This document shows, piece by piece, positions 16,305 through 25,769 of a DNA stretch of 46,187 nt; within the stretch, counting starts at the first letter, position 1; the number at the start of each line of letters is the position of its first letter. A program made the translations under genes and the position numbers. The notes beneath the pieces are model-generated. The model saw only the letters and a list, made by a program, of their open reading frames with translations, did not search any database and was not told where the DNA came from. Location of the stretch: the NCBI GenBank assembly GCA_015272215.1, contig JACYMD010000030.1:1-46187 (forward strand), in the 5' to 3' direction. Origin of the DNA: Rivularia sp. T60_A2020_040 (GTDB lineage: Bacteria > Cyanobacteriota > Cyanobacteriia > Cyanobacteriales > Nostocaceae).

Positions 16305-17030
16305 ATGCTAACAACTTCAACCACCCATCAAGTTACTTGGGAAAAATTACCTGATGATTTTATATTAGATGACGAACCCGTGGACAATATTAATCAACCT
16401 TTACTTGCTGCTGCATTAACGGAAAGTTTAGAAATAGCCGGAAAGTTGCCAGAAAATGCTTTAACTACAACTAATTACGGCATTTGTGCAATGTTGAATA
16501 ATAAATTTGTGGTCAAAGCACCGGATTGGAGTTATGTACCATCAATTAAAGTTCCGCGAGCAGAGGTAAAACGCAGTTATACCCCACGACTCCAAGGAGA
16601 TATTCCACTAATCGTGATGGAATTTTTATCAGATACTGAAGGTAATGAATATTCGAGTAAACCAACTTATCCTCCAGGTAAATGGTTCTTTTATGAACAA
16701 ATTTTACAAGTTCCTAACTATGCTATTTTTGAACCTGATAGCGGAATTTTAGAGGTCTATAAATTAGATGATTCTGGACGATATAAACTACAAACAGCGG
16801 ATGCAAATAATCGTTATTGGATAGTCCAAATGCAGCTTTTTTTAGGTGTATACTCAGGTATTCGAGAAAACCGCGCTGGCTATTGGTTGCGCTTCTGGAA
16901 TGAAAATCAAGAATTATTATTGTGGGGTTCGGAGTTAGCAAATAAGGAGCGTCAACGTGCTGATACTGAGCGTCAACGTGCTGAAAAATTGGCACAACAA
17001 TTAAGGGCTGCGGGAATTGAACCGGAATAA
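16305..17030 (+). CDS. Uma2 family protein (DUF820, PD-(D/E)XK-like)
   Basis: 241 residues of the large cyanobacterial Uma2 (DUF820) family. The restriction-endonuclease-like core shows VVKAPDWSYVPS (about 68-79) and IPLIVMEFLSDT (about 100-111), supplying Asp and Glu. The C-terminus has a coiled tail with a repeated ERQRA unit, ending QQLRAAGIEPE, typical of these proteins. Substrate and role are unknown; mobility-related nuclease activity is suspected for the family. It is transcribed alone and followed by a microsatellite. Confidence 0.88.
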   Translation: MLTTSTTHQVTWEKLPDDFILDDEPVDNINQPLLAAALTESLEIAGKLPENALTTTNYGICAMLNNKFVVKAPDWSYVPSIKVPRAEVKRSYTPRLQGDIPLIVMEFLSDTEGNEYSSKPTYPPGKWFFYEQILQVPNYAIFEPDSGILEVYKLDDSGRYKLQTADANNRYWIVQMQLFLGVYSGIRENRAGYWLRFWNENQELLLWGSELANKERQRADTERQRAEKLAQQLRAAGIEPE

Positions 17031-17576
<546 letters not shown>

Positions 17577-18677
17577 ATGAATTCTGACAATTTCAAATCT
17601 GACAAAATCCTAGTTGTTGACGATTCTCCTGACAATATCTTCTTAATCAAAACGATTCTAGAAGAAGAAGGTTATGAAGTTAGTACGGCGGAAAATGGTT
17701 ATAAAGCATTGAGCAAAATCAAAGAATCAACCTTTGATTTAATATTGCTAGATTTAATGATGCCAGGAATGGATGGTTATGAAGTAACTAAAAATATCAG
17801 AAAAAATACTGATTTATCTTTTGTGCCAATTTTGTTGATTACTGCTCACGATTCACCGAATGTTGCTCACGGTTTGGATTTGGGTGCTGATGATTTCATT
17901 CGTAAACCCGTAACAGTCGATGAATTACTCGCAAGAGTACGATCGCTCCTCCGACTCAAGCACAGTATTGATGAGCGGGATGAAATTGCTCGTCAGCGAG
18001 AAGACTTTGTTTCCCGTCTCACCCACGACTTACGCACTCCTCTGGTCGCAGAGGAACGAATGATGATATTATTTCTTGAAGGTGCTTTGGGGGAACTATC
18101 CCCATCAATGCAAGAAGCACTTACGATCATGGCTCGTTCTAACAGCAATCTGTTAGCTATGGTAAATACTTTATTAGAAGTTTACCGTTTTGAAGCCGGA
18201 CGTAAAACTCTGGCATTTCTACCAGTTGATATTCCCAAATTGATTGAAGAAGTCAAGAGTGAGTTAAGTCCCTTAGCGGAACAAAAAGGATTAGCAATCA
18301 AAGTTGATGTCAATGAAATGGCGATCGCAACTAAAATAATGGGCGATCGTTTGGAGTTACATCGATTATTCACCAATTTAGTAGGAAATGCCATCAAATT
18401 TACCGACAATGGCTCAATTACAATCTCTTTGGAGGCTGATGCGACTGATTACGATAGGATAATTCTAAAAATCGTTGATAGTGGACAAGGCATCTCCCCG
18501 GAGCAACAAGCGACGTTATTTGAAAGATTTCGTCCGGGAAGTCACAAACGTTCCGGTAGTGGTTTAGGATTGTACCTTTCTCGGCGTATTGTTGAAGCTC
18601 ATCAAGGTACTATTGAAATTAATTCCGAAGTCGGTAAAGGTAGTGTTTTCACCGTTATTTTACCGATAAAACAATGA
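17577..18677 (+). CDS. Response regulator-histidine kinase hybrid
   Basis: 366 residues, cytoplasmic, without a membrane segment. The N-terminal receiver domain has Asp15/16, phospho-acceptor Asp59 (LLDLMMPGMDGYE), Thr89 and Lys110. It is followed by a HisKA domain with His150 in SRLTHDLRTPL and an HATPase_c domain: N box NLVGNAIKFTDN, G1 DSGQGI, F box LFERF, G2 SGSGLGLYL. The order receiver-kinase suggests a relay member phosphorylated by another kinase. The cognate output is not encoded nearby, so signal and target are unknown. Confidence 0.95.
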   Translation: MNSDNFKSDKILVVDDSPDNIFLIKTILEEEGYEVSTAENGYKALSKIKESTFDLILLDLMMPGMDGYEVTKNIRKNTDLSFVPILLITAHDSPNVAHGLDLGADDFIRKPVTVDELLARVRSLLRLKHSIDERDEIARQREDFVSRLTHDLRTPLVAEERMMILFLEGALGELSPSMQEALTIMARSNSNLLAMVNTLLEVYRFEAGRKTLAFLPVDIPKLIEEVKSELSPLAEQKGLAIKVDVNEMAIATKIMGDRLELHRLFTNLVGNAIKFTDNGSITISLEADATDYDRIILKIVDSGQGISPEQQATLFERFRPGSHKRSGSGLGLYLSRRIVEAHQGTIEINSEVGKGSVFTVILPIKQ

Positions 18678-18849
18678 ATTATACCCTAAACCCTAAATTG
18701 GATTTTATATTTTATCATGGTTTTACCCTACTGACTTGTAAGTGAGTAGTGAGAAAAACCCTTACATTGATGGCTCGGAAAAAAAATCATGTTGAGTGCC
18801 TACTGCTTACTAAATCAAAACTAATTTCTAATTAAAATTTCTAATTAAT

Positions 18850-20262
18850 ATGTTTGGTGAAATAATCCATAAACAACGTGATTTTTTTCAAAGTGGTAAA
18901 ACTAAAGATATTTCTTTTCGTATTCAACAGTTAAAAACACTTAAACAAGCTGTTATTGATAATGAAACAGCAATTTTTAATGCATTACAAGCCGATTTAA
19001 ATAAACCATTAGTAGAAAGTTTTAATGCGGAAATAGTCTTAGTTATCAAAGAGATTGAATATGCTATCAAACATCTAAAAAATTGGACAAAGCCAAAAAA
19101 AACACAAATTCCTTGGCAATTCATTCCAGCTTCGGCAAAAATTTATCCAGAACCTTTAGGAGTAGTTTTAATTATTGGTGCTTGGAATTATCCATTTCAA
19201 TTAATTATTGTGCCTTTAATAGGTGCTATAGCCGCCGGTAATTGTGCGATTCTCAAACCATCAGAAATTGCTTCTCATACTTCTCATCTTATCTCCGAAA
19301 TTTTTGATAAATACTTTAATAAATCCTATTTGTCTGTAGTAGAAGGAGCCGTAGAAACTTCTCAGCAGTTATTAGCAGAAAAATTTGACCATATATTTTT
19401 TACTGGCAGTACTGCTGTCGGTAAAATCGTTATGGAAGCCGCTGCAAAACATCTTACACCTGTCACATTAGAACTTGGTGGAAAATCTCCTTGCATTGTA
19501 GATACCGACATTGATCTCAAAATAGCTGCTAGACGTATAACTTGGGGAAAATTCTTTAACGCTGGACAAACTTGTTTGGCACCAGATTATCTTTTAGTTA
19601 ATCAAAAAATCAAGGATTATTTATTAGATGAAATCAAAAAATGTCTCCAAGAATTTTACGGTGAAAATCCTGCTCAAAGTCCCGATTATGCTAGAATAAT
19701 TAATCAAAAACAATTTGATAGATTAATAGATTATTTAGATAATTTCAATAATTTTAAAAATTTAAAAAATTTAAAAAATACCAATAAAAATATCATTATT
19801 GGTGGCGAAACAATTGCCAAAGAACTTTATATTGCTCCGACTATAATTGAGAATATTTCTTGGCAAGATGCAGTAATGCAATCAGAAATTTTTGGTCCCA
19901 TTCTACCAGTAATTGAATTTACCGAGATATCAGAAGCCATTAATATAATTAACTCTCAACCAAAACCCTTAGCATTATATTTATTTTCTCAAAATAAAAA
20001 CCTACAAAAACAAGTCATAAACGAAACTTCATTCGGTGGAGGTTGTATTAACCATACAATTATTCATTATGCCGTTCCATCTTTACCATTTGGTGGTACT
20101 GGAAATAGCGGTATTGGTAGTTATCACGGTAAAGCCGGTTTTGACACTTTTTCTCATTATAAAAGCATACTCAAAAAACCTTTTCTTCTAGACATAAAAC
20201 TGCTTTATCCACCCTATAAGAATAAATTGTCCCTACTCAGACGGATTTTTGGTAATTGGTAA
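18850..20262 (+). CDS. Aldehyde dehydrogenase (fatty-aldehyde/apocarotenal type)
   Basis: 470 residues. NAD(P)-dependent oxidation of aldehydes to acids. Catalytic Cys242 (NAGQTCLAPDY) and general base Glu208 (TLELGGKSP) are present, as is the cofactor motif FTGSTAVGK (184-192). The overall form, with a C-terminal hydrophobic and basic tail (KKPFLLDIKLLYPPYKNK), matches class 3 type enzymes of cyanobacteria that act on fatty aldehydes or apocarotenals; the substrate is an inference. The last residues GNW and the TAA stop lie inside a GGTAATT heptamer repeat, so the C-terminus was reshaped by the repeat. Confidence 0.93.
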   Translation: MFGEIIHKQRDFFQSGKTKDISFRIQQLKTLKQAVIDNETAIFNALQADLNKPLVESFNAEIVLVIKEIEYAIKHLKNWTKPKKTQIPWQFIPASAKIYPEPLGVVLIIGAWNYPFQLIIVPLIGAIAAGNCAILKPSEIASHTSHLISEIFDKYFNKSYLSVVEGAVETSQQLLAEKFDHIFFTGSTAVGKIVMEAAAKHLTPVTLELGGKSPCIVDTDIDLKIAARRITWGKFFNAGQTCLAPDYLLVNQKIKDYLLDEIKKCLQEFYGENPAQSPDYARIINQKQFDRLIDYLDNFNNFKNLKNLKNTNKNIIIGGETIAKELYIAPTIIENISWQDAVMQSEIFGPILPVIEFTEISEAINIINSQPKPLALYLFSQNKNLQKQVINETSFGGGCINHTIIHYAVPSLPFGGTGNSGIGSYHGKAGFDTFSHYKSILKKPFLLDIKLLYPPYKNKLSLLRRIFGNW

Positions 20263-20284
20263 TTGGTAATTGGTAATTGGTAAT
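20251..20284. repeat. Tandem heptamer repeat (GGTAATT)n
   Basis: Four full GGTAATT units plus a partial one. The stop codon of the aldehyde dehydrogenase (20260-20262) is inside it. The same heptamer occurs at 40751-40780 between ureA and ureB. Confidence 0.92.
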
Positions 20285-20354
20285 GGAGCATAGAACATAA
20301 TTATAATTATTATTATTATTATTATTAATTCCTAACTCTTAACTCTAAATAATT

Positions 20355-20396
20355 CAAAATCCAAAATCCAAAATCTAAAATCTAAAATCTAAAATC
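20355..20396. repeat. Tandem heptamer repeat (C/T)AAAATC
   Basis: Six units: three CAAAATC then three TAAAATC. On the minus strand the TTTTAG in these units supplies the stop codon (20389-20391) of the sulfite-oxidase-like gene. Confidence 0.92.
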
Positions 20397-20985
20397 CACT
20401 ATATCTTTCTTCCTTCCAAGGTTCACCACGACGGTGATAACCATTACGTTCCCAAAAACCTAATTCTTCATGGTCTAAAAATTCTAAACCATTGATCCAT
20501 TTTGCACTTTTCCAAGCGTAAAGATGAGGAACTACTAAGCGCATGGGGCCACCATGTTCCGCACTTAAGGGTTCATTAAATAATTTAAAAGCAAAAAAGT
20601 TTTCTTCTCGTAAAAAGTCTTCTATTGCAATATTGGTAGTGTAACCACCGTAGCAATGCTCCATAACATGAGTGGCTTTGGAATCTACCTGAATAACTTT
20701 CATCAATTCTGTCACCTTAACCCCAGTCCACTTAACATCGAGTTTCGACCACCGAGTTACACAGTGGAAATCGGCTGTAAAATCGTTTTGGGGTAGTGCC
20801 ATAAAATCCGACCAATTCCATTTTTGCGGTTGTACCAAACCCCAGACGCTGAATTCCCATTCCTCCGTACTAACTTGGGGAGTCGCACCATAAGTAAGTA
20901 CGGGAAAACCCTGAGCTAAATGTTGTCCTGGAGGAACGCGATCGCTATTTTCAGAAGTTGGTTTTTGGAAAAATTTTCCCAGCAT
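20389..20985 (-). CDS. Sulfite-oxidase-like molybdopterin-dependent oxidoreductase
   Basis: 198 residues from the ATG at 20985. The molybdopterin-binding fold of sulfite oxidase/YedY-like proteins is visible: the Mo-ligand Cys75 in DFHCVTRWSKLDVKWTGV, then HCYGGYTTN (110-118) and EHGGPMRLVVPHLYAWKS. It is short and lacks a dimerisation domain or Tat signal, so probably a soluble single-domain member; substrate unknown. An ATG 30 codons upstream is rejected because it would translate a TATAAT tandem repeat into a Tyr/Lys string. The stop is inside a heptamer repeat. Confidence 0.87.
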   Translation of the reverse strand: MLGKFFQKPTSENSDRVPPGQHLAQGFPVLTYGATPQVSTEEWEFSVWGLVQPQKWNWSDFMALPQNDFTADFHCVTRWSKLDVKWTGVKVTELMKVIQVDSKATHVMEHCYGGYTTNIAIEDFLREENFFAFKLFNEPLSAEHGGPMRLVVPHLYAWKSAKWINGLEFLDHEELGFWERNGYHRRGEPWKEERYSGF

Positions 20986-21224
20986 GGTTTTGGATAATAT
21001 TTTTTTGTGTAAATGTGTCAATAATAATGAATATTTATAATATTTATAATATTTATAATTATAATATTTATTCAAAAATAATTGTCTAACAAGAAATTTG
21101 CAAATTATATTTTCCTGAAATTGAGCAAGTTATTCATAGCTAATATCTTGCACAGAGCCGCATAATTAACTACATAACAAAAAATATCAAGAAAAACATT
21201 ACTAACATAAAAATGTAGTGTTTT

Positions 21225-21273
21225 AGTCCATTTTAATGGACTTATGCTATCAGACTGGGACTTGCAGTCCCAG
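21225..21273. repeat. Pair of perfect short hairpins
   Basis: AGTCCATT-TT-AATGGACT at 21225-21242 and CTGGGACT-TGC-AGTCCCAG at 21255-21273. They follow each other by 12 bp without T runs, so they look like a dispersed repeat rather than a terminator. Confidence 0.6.
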
Positions 21274-21457
21274 GCGGGTAAGAACCACAGGAAAACAATT
21301 AGTACTTATTTTAACTATAGGTTTCTATGGTGCAAGTTATTCATAGGTAATTTACAGTATTGTTCCAGGGAAACGAAGGGGTAGTGATGAACTGCATCGT
21401 AAAGTCATTAACCGTACCTACAGCAATTCAAAAGTGGAAAACCAATAATCTTTTTCT

Positions 21458-21478
21458 ACTCCCTACTCCCTACTCCCT
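21458..21478. repeat. Tandem heptamer (ACTCCCT)n
   Basis: Three units of ACTCCCT downstream of rpmF, a typical cyanobacterial short tandemly repeated sequence. Confidence 0.8.
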
Positions 21479-21490
21479 CTTAAAACAAAA

Positions 21491-21664
21491 TTACTCTTCG
21501 TCCTCTTCTTCTTCGGCTGATGGATAAACAAATGTAGAACGTCCGGTCAAAATTGACTTACCAAGGGAAAGAGCTTTTTGAGCTTCAACAGTCGCTTTGT
21601 GTCTCCAAGTCGCTCTACGTTTATCTCGTCTGGATTTAGATGTTTTCTTCTTTGGAACAGCCAT
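21491..21664 (-). CDS. rpmF: 50S ribosomal protein L32
   Basis: 57 residues, found by reading the minus strand: [20 protein letters not shown] at the start, then [20 protein letters not shown] and an acidic tail EEEEDEE. The basic N-terminus ([16 protein letters not shown]) is the hallmark of L32. It binds 23S rRNA near the peptidyl-transferase region. The zinc-type cysteines of some L32 proteins are absent, as usual in cyanobacteria. Monocistronic here, with an exported protein gene about 90 nt upstream on the same strand. Confidence 0.95.
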   Translation of the reverse strand: MAVPKKKTSKSRRDKRRATWRHKATVEAQKALSLGKSILTGRSTFVYPSAEEEEDEE

Positions 21665-21757
21665 AAAAGCAAATACCCTAATTTTTCACAACCTTTTTAT
21701 TCTAAGGCATGAATTAATTAATAGCTCTTAAGAAATACTATACTACTCAACTTCCAT

Positions 21758-22303
21758 CTATGGTGCCGGATTGGGAACTGTGTCAGATGATTGTGGGGAA
21801 GCCTCTTCAACCGGATTGTTTTCTACATTATCGGTAGGGTTGGCATTATTAGCTTTTGTCGCACTTGGTCCGAAAAATAGTAGCGTCTGTGCCATTTTAA
21901 AGTACTTTGCCCAACGTTGCGGGTCGGGACGATTGCGCCACTCGGTACGACTGACGTTTAATTCTAAAACAGGTGCGATCGCCCCATAATTCTGTACGGA
22001 AACGATTATTGATACGTCTGTTACTAAAATATCTCGATCAAAACCGCGTTGAGCCGCTGCCCTTGCGACTGCTTCCGCTCTCCGCAGCAAGCTTTGGTAA
22101 TTGTCTCCCGGCAGACGATCAATTTCAAGGTCGGTTCTATTAGTATAAGCTTTTACCATTTGAGGGGCGATGGCATCAATCACCAACCACGTTGGTACGG
22201 CAGTACTCAGCAAAAGTACGGCGTTAGTTATCCGGATTTTCTTTGCGAACGACAGCATAAGGGGAATAAATGTGTTTATTTTTAACAATTTTTTGCCGAC
22301 CAT
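21758..22303 (-). CDS. Conserved exported protein of unknown function
   Basis: 181 residues. An N-terminal basic stretch is followed by a hydrophobic segment (NAVLLLSTAVPTWLVIDAIAP, about 27-47) that looks like a signal peptide or anchor. The central part (RAEAVARAAAQRGFDRDILVTDVSIIVSVQNYGAIAPVLELNVSRTEWRNR) resembles a conserved cyanobacterial unknown. The tail is Pro/Asn-rich and disordered. The start at 22303 has a good ribosome-binding site (AGGAG about 10 nt upstream); Met16 is an alternative. Function unknown. Confidence 0.7.
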   Translation of the reverse strand: MVGKKLLKINTFIPLMLSFAKKIRITNAVLLLSTAVPTWLVIDAIAPQMVKAYTNRTDLEIDRLPGDNYQSLLRRAEAVARAAAQRGFDRDILVTDVSIIVSVQNYGAIAPVLELNVSRTEWRNRPDPQRWAKYFKMAQTLLFFGPSATKANNANPTDNVENNPVEEASPQSSDTVPNPAP

Positions 22304-22538
22304 TATTTATCAGCTCCTAGGATTAATAAAAGTGTTTTCATGGATTCAAGTAATAATAATGACCTCTCATCTGCATCTAGCTGATGAAAATCACTTAGAC
22401 TTATCATAGGTTAGCTTTGTTTTTTAGCATCAGCAAATTACATTAATTACCCTGGCAGTACTTAGCCTGATAATTGGCAATACAGGAGTACTCAGAGTAT
22501 ATATATATATTCAGTTTCCAACTAATAACAAAGGGCGC

Positions 22539-24251
22539 ATGGCAAAATTATGGGCGATCGCGATTGGCATCAATCAATATCAGTATTTTCAACCGTTGGG
22601 TTATGCTCAAGCAGATGCTGAAGGAATACGGGATTTTTTAGTTGAGCAAGCAGGTTGGACGGAAGAGCAATGTCTGTTAATGACGGATTCTTCCGTACCG
22701 ATGAAAGATAAACCCACCTTACCGACAAAGCATAATATTCTTCAGTTACTCGAAGATTTAGCAGCGAATTCTTGGCAACCCGAAGATACATTATGGTTTT
22801 TCTTTAGCGGTTATGGAATTAATTATGAAGGACAAGATTATTTGATACCTGTTGATGGCGATTCGCAACGCATTAGTGAAACTGCCATCGAAATCCGTCA
22901 ATTAATGCAAACTCTACAAATTGCTGGACTTTCCGTATTATTACTACTTGATTTTAATCGCGCTTTTGGCACTCAAGCAAATTCTTGTATCGGCGAAGAA
23001 ACTATTGAATTAGCCCAAGAGTTACAAATCTCCACGATACTTTCTTGTCAACCAGAACAGTTTTCTCATGAAAGCAGCGAATTAGGACACGGCTTTTTTA
23101 CCGCCGCACTTTTAGAAGCTTTGCGTTACGGTAATATCAATAATTTGGCTGGTTTGGAAAGTTATTTGAATGTTCGCACTCCTGAATTATGTCAGCATCA
23201 TTGGCGACCAATTCAAAACCCTGTCACTTTTACTACATCGCCACAACAAAGTTTATTTTTACCAGAACAAAGTGATACCGAAGAACCACCGAATATCCTA
23301 GACTTGAATGAAACTTTTACTGCTCGTGCGGCACCAAAGCTTGAGGAAAAACCAGCAGAGCATAATACTTCTTCACAAGTTCCACAAGTCTCTACAGAAA
23401 GCAATACGGTTCCTACCGATTCACCGATTCCTGTAAAAAAAGAAAAAACCACAAGCAACAGTCTATTCGCTAAATCCCTGCTGTTATGGGGTACAAGCAC
23501 TTTAGTAGTCAGTGGATTACTTTTATTAGTTTTTCTACGCAATCAATCGAGTCAGATATTCCAAGCATCCGATCATGTTACGGTTGTCAACCCTTTACCA
23601 AGTAATTTTGCCTTAGAAAAGCCTCAAGGTGGCAATTCTAATTTGCAAGAAACTAACCAAGCAATCTTGGAATTGCAAAAGATGTCTCTTAACCCTAATC
23701 AAGCTAGCGATTTAAGCAAAGCGATCGCCATTAGCAAAAATATTAAGATAAATGAAGCCGGTTACAAACAAGCTCAAAAAAATATTAGAATCTGGAATAA
23801 CATGATTTTGGATTTAGCCAAAAATCGTGCCGCAAATATGGAATATGATAGCGCGATCGCAGCTGCTCAGTTGGTCAAGGAACAAGACTCAAATTACCGA
23901 GAAGCCCAAGCAGCCATCAAGCAGTGGCAATTGCTTCGCCAACAATATTTAAGTAACAAAACTGTTTTAGAAGCAGCTCAAGCTTTAATTAGACCAGAAC
24001 AAGCATCTACTTACAATCGCGCTATTGAAGTTGCCAAAAGAATACCGCAATCTCAACCGGGGTTCACGATGGCTCAAGAATCGATTAATCAATGGAGTCG
24101 AGAAATAATCAGGCTTGCTAAAAATCGTGCTGATAATCAGCAATTCTCTTCGGCAATTGCAACCGCTACTTTGGCTCCAGAAGATACAGCTGCTTATGCC
24201 GAAGCTCAAGAATTAATCCAACAGTGGCAACAAAAAATACAGCGTAATTAA
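22539..24251 (+). CDS. Caspase-like protein with inactive YN dyad (pseudo-orthocaspase)
   Basis: 570 residues. Residues 1-235 form a peptidase C14 (caspase p20-like) domain: LWAIAIGINQYQYFQPLGYAQADA, then FFFSGYGINYEGQDYLIP and VLLLLDFNRAF. The catalytic His of SGHG is Tyr92 and the catalytic Cys of D-A-C is Asn140, so proteolysis is not expected. Similar YN proteins are known among cyanobacterial orthocaspases. A Pro/Thr/Glu linker, one membrane segment (about 311-333) and three helical repeats containing LAKNRA.N..(Y/F).SAIA follow. The likely topology is a cytoplasmic caspase domain tethered to a membrane; a scaffold or binding role is inferred. Confidence 0.9.
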   Translation: MAKLWAIAIGINQYQYFQPLGYAQADAEGIRDFLVEQAGWTEEQCLLMTDSSVPMKDKPTLPTKHNILQLLEDLAANSWQPEDTLWFFFSGYGINYEGQDYLIPVDGDSQRISETAIEIRQLMQTLQIAGLSVLLLLDFNRAFGTQANSCIGEETIELAQELQISTILSCQPEQFSHESSELGHGFFTAALLEALRYGNINNLAGLESYLNVRTPELCQHHWRPIQNPVTFTTSPQQSLFLPEQSDTEEPPNILDLNETFTARAAPKLEEKPAEHNTSSQVPQVSTESNTVPTDSPIPVKKEKTTSNSLFAKSLLLWGTSTLVVSGLLLLVFLRNQSSQIFQASDHVTVVNPLPSNFALEKPQGGNSNLQETNQAILELQKMSLNPNQASDLSKAIAISKNIKINEAGYKQAQKNIRIWNNMILDLAKNRAANMEYDSAIAAAQLVKEQDSNYREAQAAIKQWQLLRQQYLSNKTVLEAAQALIRPEQASTYNRAIEVAKRIPQSQPGFTMAQESINQWSREIIRLAKNRADNQQFSSAIATATLAPEDTAAYAEAQELIQQWQQKIQRN

Positions 24252-24294
24252 GATGGCATGAACACAAATCTACTTTTCTTCTGTATTGGCTTAC

Positions 24295-24669
24295 TTAACA
24301 GTACTGCGAAATGTCCTCGCCACATTCATCAGCTAAATAACACAACGAACGAAAACGCAAGGCAACTACTTCCTCGTACAACGGGTTAAGCTTGCACATT
24401 GGAGGAATATGAAACAAAGTCTTACCAAATAACTTCACATCCCGTTCAAAAGGACATTGAGCCGGAATCACCCGACAAACCCGATGAGCAAATTCTCGAT
24501 CGCGCACTTCAATATTATTTATCCAAAGCCGCAAAGGCTTCAAAACGTCGCATCGAAACTTTTTACCTGGATTATCCTGGGTTAGATTCCCTTCATTTTC
24601 AATCTCTTGATTGATTAATACCCAACTTGCCAGGAATATTTTTCTTGTGGTATTATTGAATACCTTCAT
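24295..24669 (-). CDS. Mo-dependent nitrogenase C-terminal-like domain protein
   Basis: About 124 residues. The C-terminal 85 residues carry the cyanobacterial Mo-nitro_C domain: DVLKPLRLWINNIEVRDREFAHRVCRVIPAQCPFERDVKLFGKTLFHIPPMCKLNPLYEEV and LCYLADECGED, with a set of conserved cysteines. Despite the name it is not a nitrogenase subunit; the domain occurs as small stand-alone proteins in cyanobacteria and its role is unknown to me. The ATG at 24669 is chosen because GAGG lies 9 nt upstream; a more distant ATG would add 21 residues. Confidence 0.85.
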   Translation of the reverse strand: MKVFNNTTRKIFLASWVLINQEIENEGNLTQDNPGKKFRCDVLKPLRLWINNIEVRDREFAHRVCRVIPAQCPFERDVKLFGKTLFHIPPMCKLNPLYEEVVALRFRSLCYLADECGEDISQYC

Positions 24670-25558
24670 TGTGTTTTCCTCTAGTTTTTTGAGGGTTTTT
24701 AATTTAATTAACGAGCATTGACGACAGATCAACCAGCTTTTTTTGGGAAGCCTCTTGTTCTGACGAAAATCTCATCAATTTTGTTCGGCAGTCTGTAGAT
24801 CAGACAGCTATCTTTTGCTACGTCAAGTTAAGCGCAATTTCCCTGAAATCGGAAGTAGGATACTCCCATCTTGTTGATAACTTGACACATTTGAAATTTT
24901 AGTAAAGTCATCTACCTATAGACATATTGTAGTGTAACATTTACAAAATTTAACGCAAATCAATTTGATCAGTGAAATTGAGCGGTAGCTTTGTGCCAAA
25001 GGCTATATAAGAGTAGCGCAAGAGGCTTGAAAGTGACTAGTGCGTAGATCACACCTAAGAGTCAATATTATGAAGTTTTATGATGCTAGCCAATATTTAT
25101 GACTGATAAAGGTTAATTTTGGTCTTTTTTGGGCAAAATTGACCGAAATCGGTTTGAGATTAACTCTTTCTAAAGTAAAAAAATAGTTTTTATCGGGGTA
25201 AATTCCGAAGGCTGATTGCGGTATATTCCGATTGCATTGAAGTGTAATATGTCTTGGATTTGTAATCTAAATATTTCGATTAATTCTCAAATACACCTGT
25301 TCTACAGCGTTTTAAGCTAGCTATTTATCGATCCCAAATTATTTTGTTTAGATAGAATTTTCACAAATAAACTTGGTTTTACTTAGGTTTCACGAGGTTT
25401 ATTTGTCAAATGATTTTTCTCTGACGACTTTTATTATTTGGTATTATCTGAGTATTGAGGATGTAAATTATTTTCTGGGTAACGATGTCGTTCTAGATTT
25501 GTCATGAAAAACGCGATCAAAGCGCGATCGCAAACCCCTATAATTTGAAACAGCAAAA

Positions 25559-25598
25559 AATAGGATGCTTTGATTACCTCTTTTTCGCGCATCCTATT
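25559..25598. repeat. Inverted repeat, 10-bp arms
   Basis: AATAGGATGC (25559-25568) and GCATCCTATT (25589-25598) with a 20-nt loop. No clear T run; it may be an RNA 3' end structure or a repeat remnant. Confidence 0.6.
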
Positions 25599-25632
25599 AA
25601 ATATTGTGATTACTTTTTTAGTAAAGTATTAC

Positions 25633-25695
25633 AGAAGTCGGGTTTTTTTCTAAATATCTGTCAGATAAGAAAATTATCATAAAAACCCGACTTCT
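25633..25695 (-). repeat. Inverted repeat, 15-bp perfect arms (AGAAGTCGGGTTTTT)
   Basis: AGAAGTCGGGTTTTT and its exact complement frame a 33-nt AT-rich centre, about 75 bp after the rnj stop codon. I recall AGAAGTCGGGTTT-type arms as a frequent dispersed palindrome of cyanobacteria. Its position would also let it act as a terminator for asd-dapA-rnj. Confidence 0.75.
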
Positions 25696-25769
25696 AGACT
25701 TAACAAAAAATCAAGTCTCAAAGTTTATTCTTCAGATAAAGGTGAAGTCCTACCTTTGTGATAGAAAAT

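Larger units (their letters stand above)
21076..21490. other. Intergenic region with direct repeats, hairpins and heptamers
   Basis: About 415 bp between two minus-strand genes. It contains a 20-bp direct repeat with one mismatch (21125-21144 and 21332-21351), two perfect hairpins between those copies (21225-21242, 21255-21273), and ACTCCCT heptamers at about 21458-21478. No gene seen. Confidence 0.65.
24670..25769. other. 1.1-kb intergenic region with two hairpins near its right end
   Basis: No gene is visible on either strand. It includes the probable promoter of the Mo-nitro_C gene, one HIP1 site near 25523, and two inverted repeats at 25559-25598 and 25633-25695 that lie downstream of rnj on the minus strand. 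Confidence 0.6.

Noticed and set aside
20251-20396. Tandem repeats as a CRISPR array
   Set aside because: Units are 7 bp without spacers; these are heptamer tandem repeats, not CRISPR.
20986-21075. N-terminal extension of the sulfite-oxidase-like protein (Tyr/Lys-rich)
   Set aside because: It translates a TATAAT-like tandem repeat; the internal ATG at 20985 gives a normal start.
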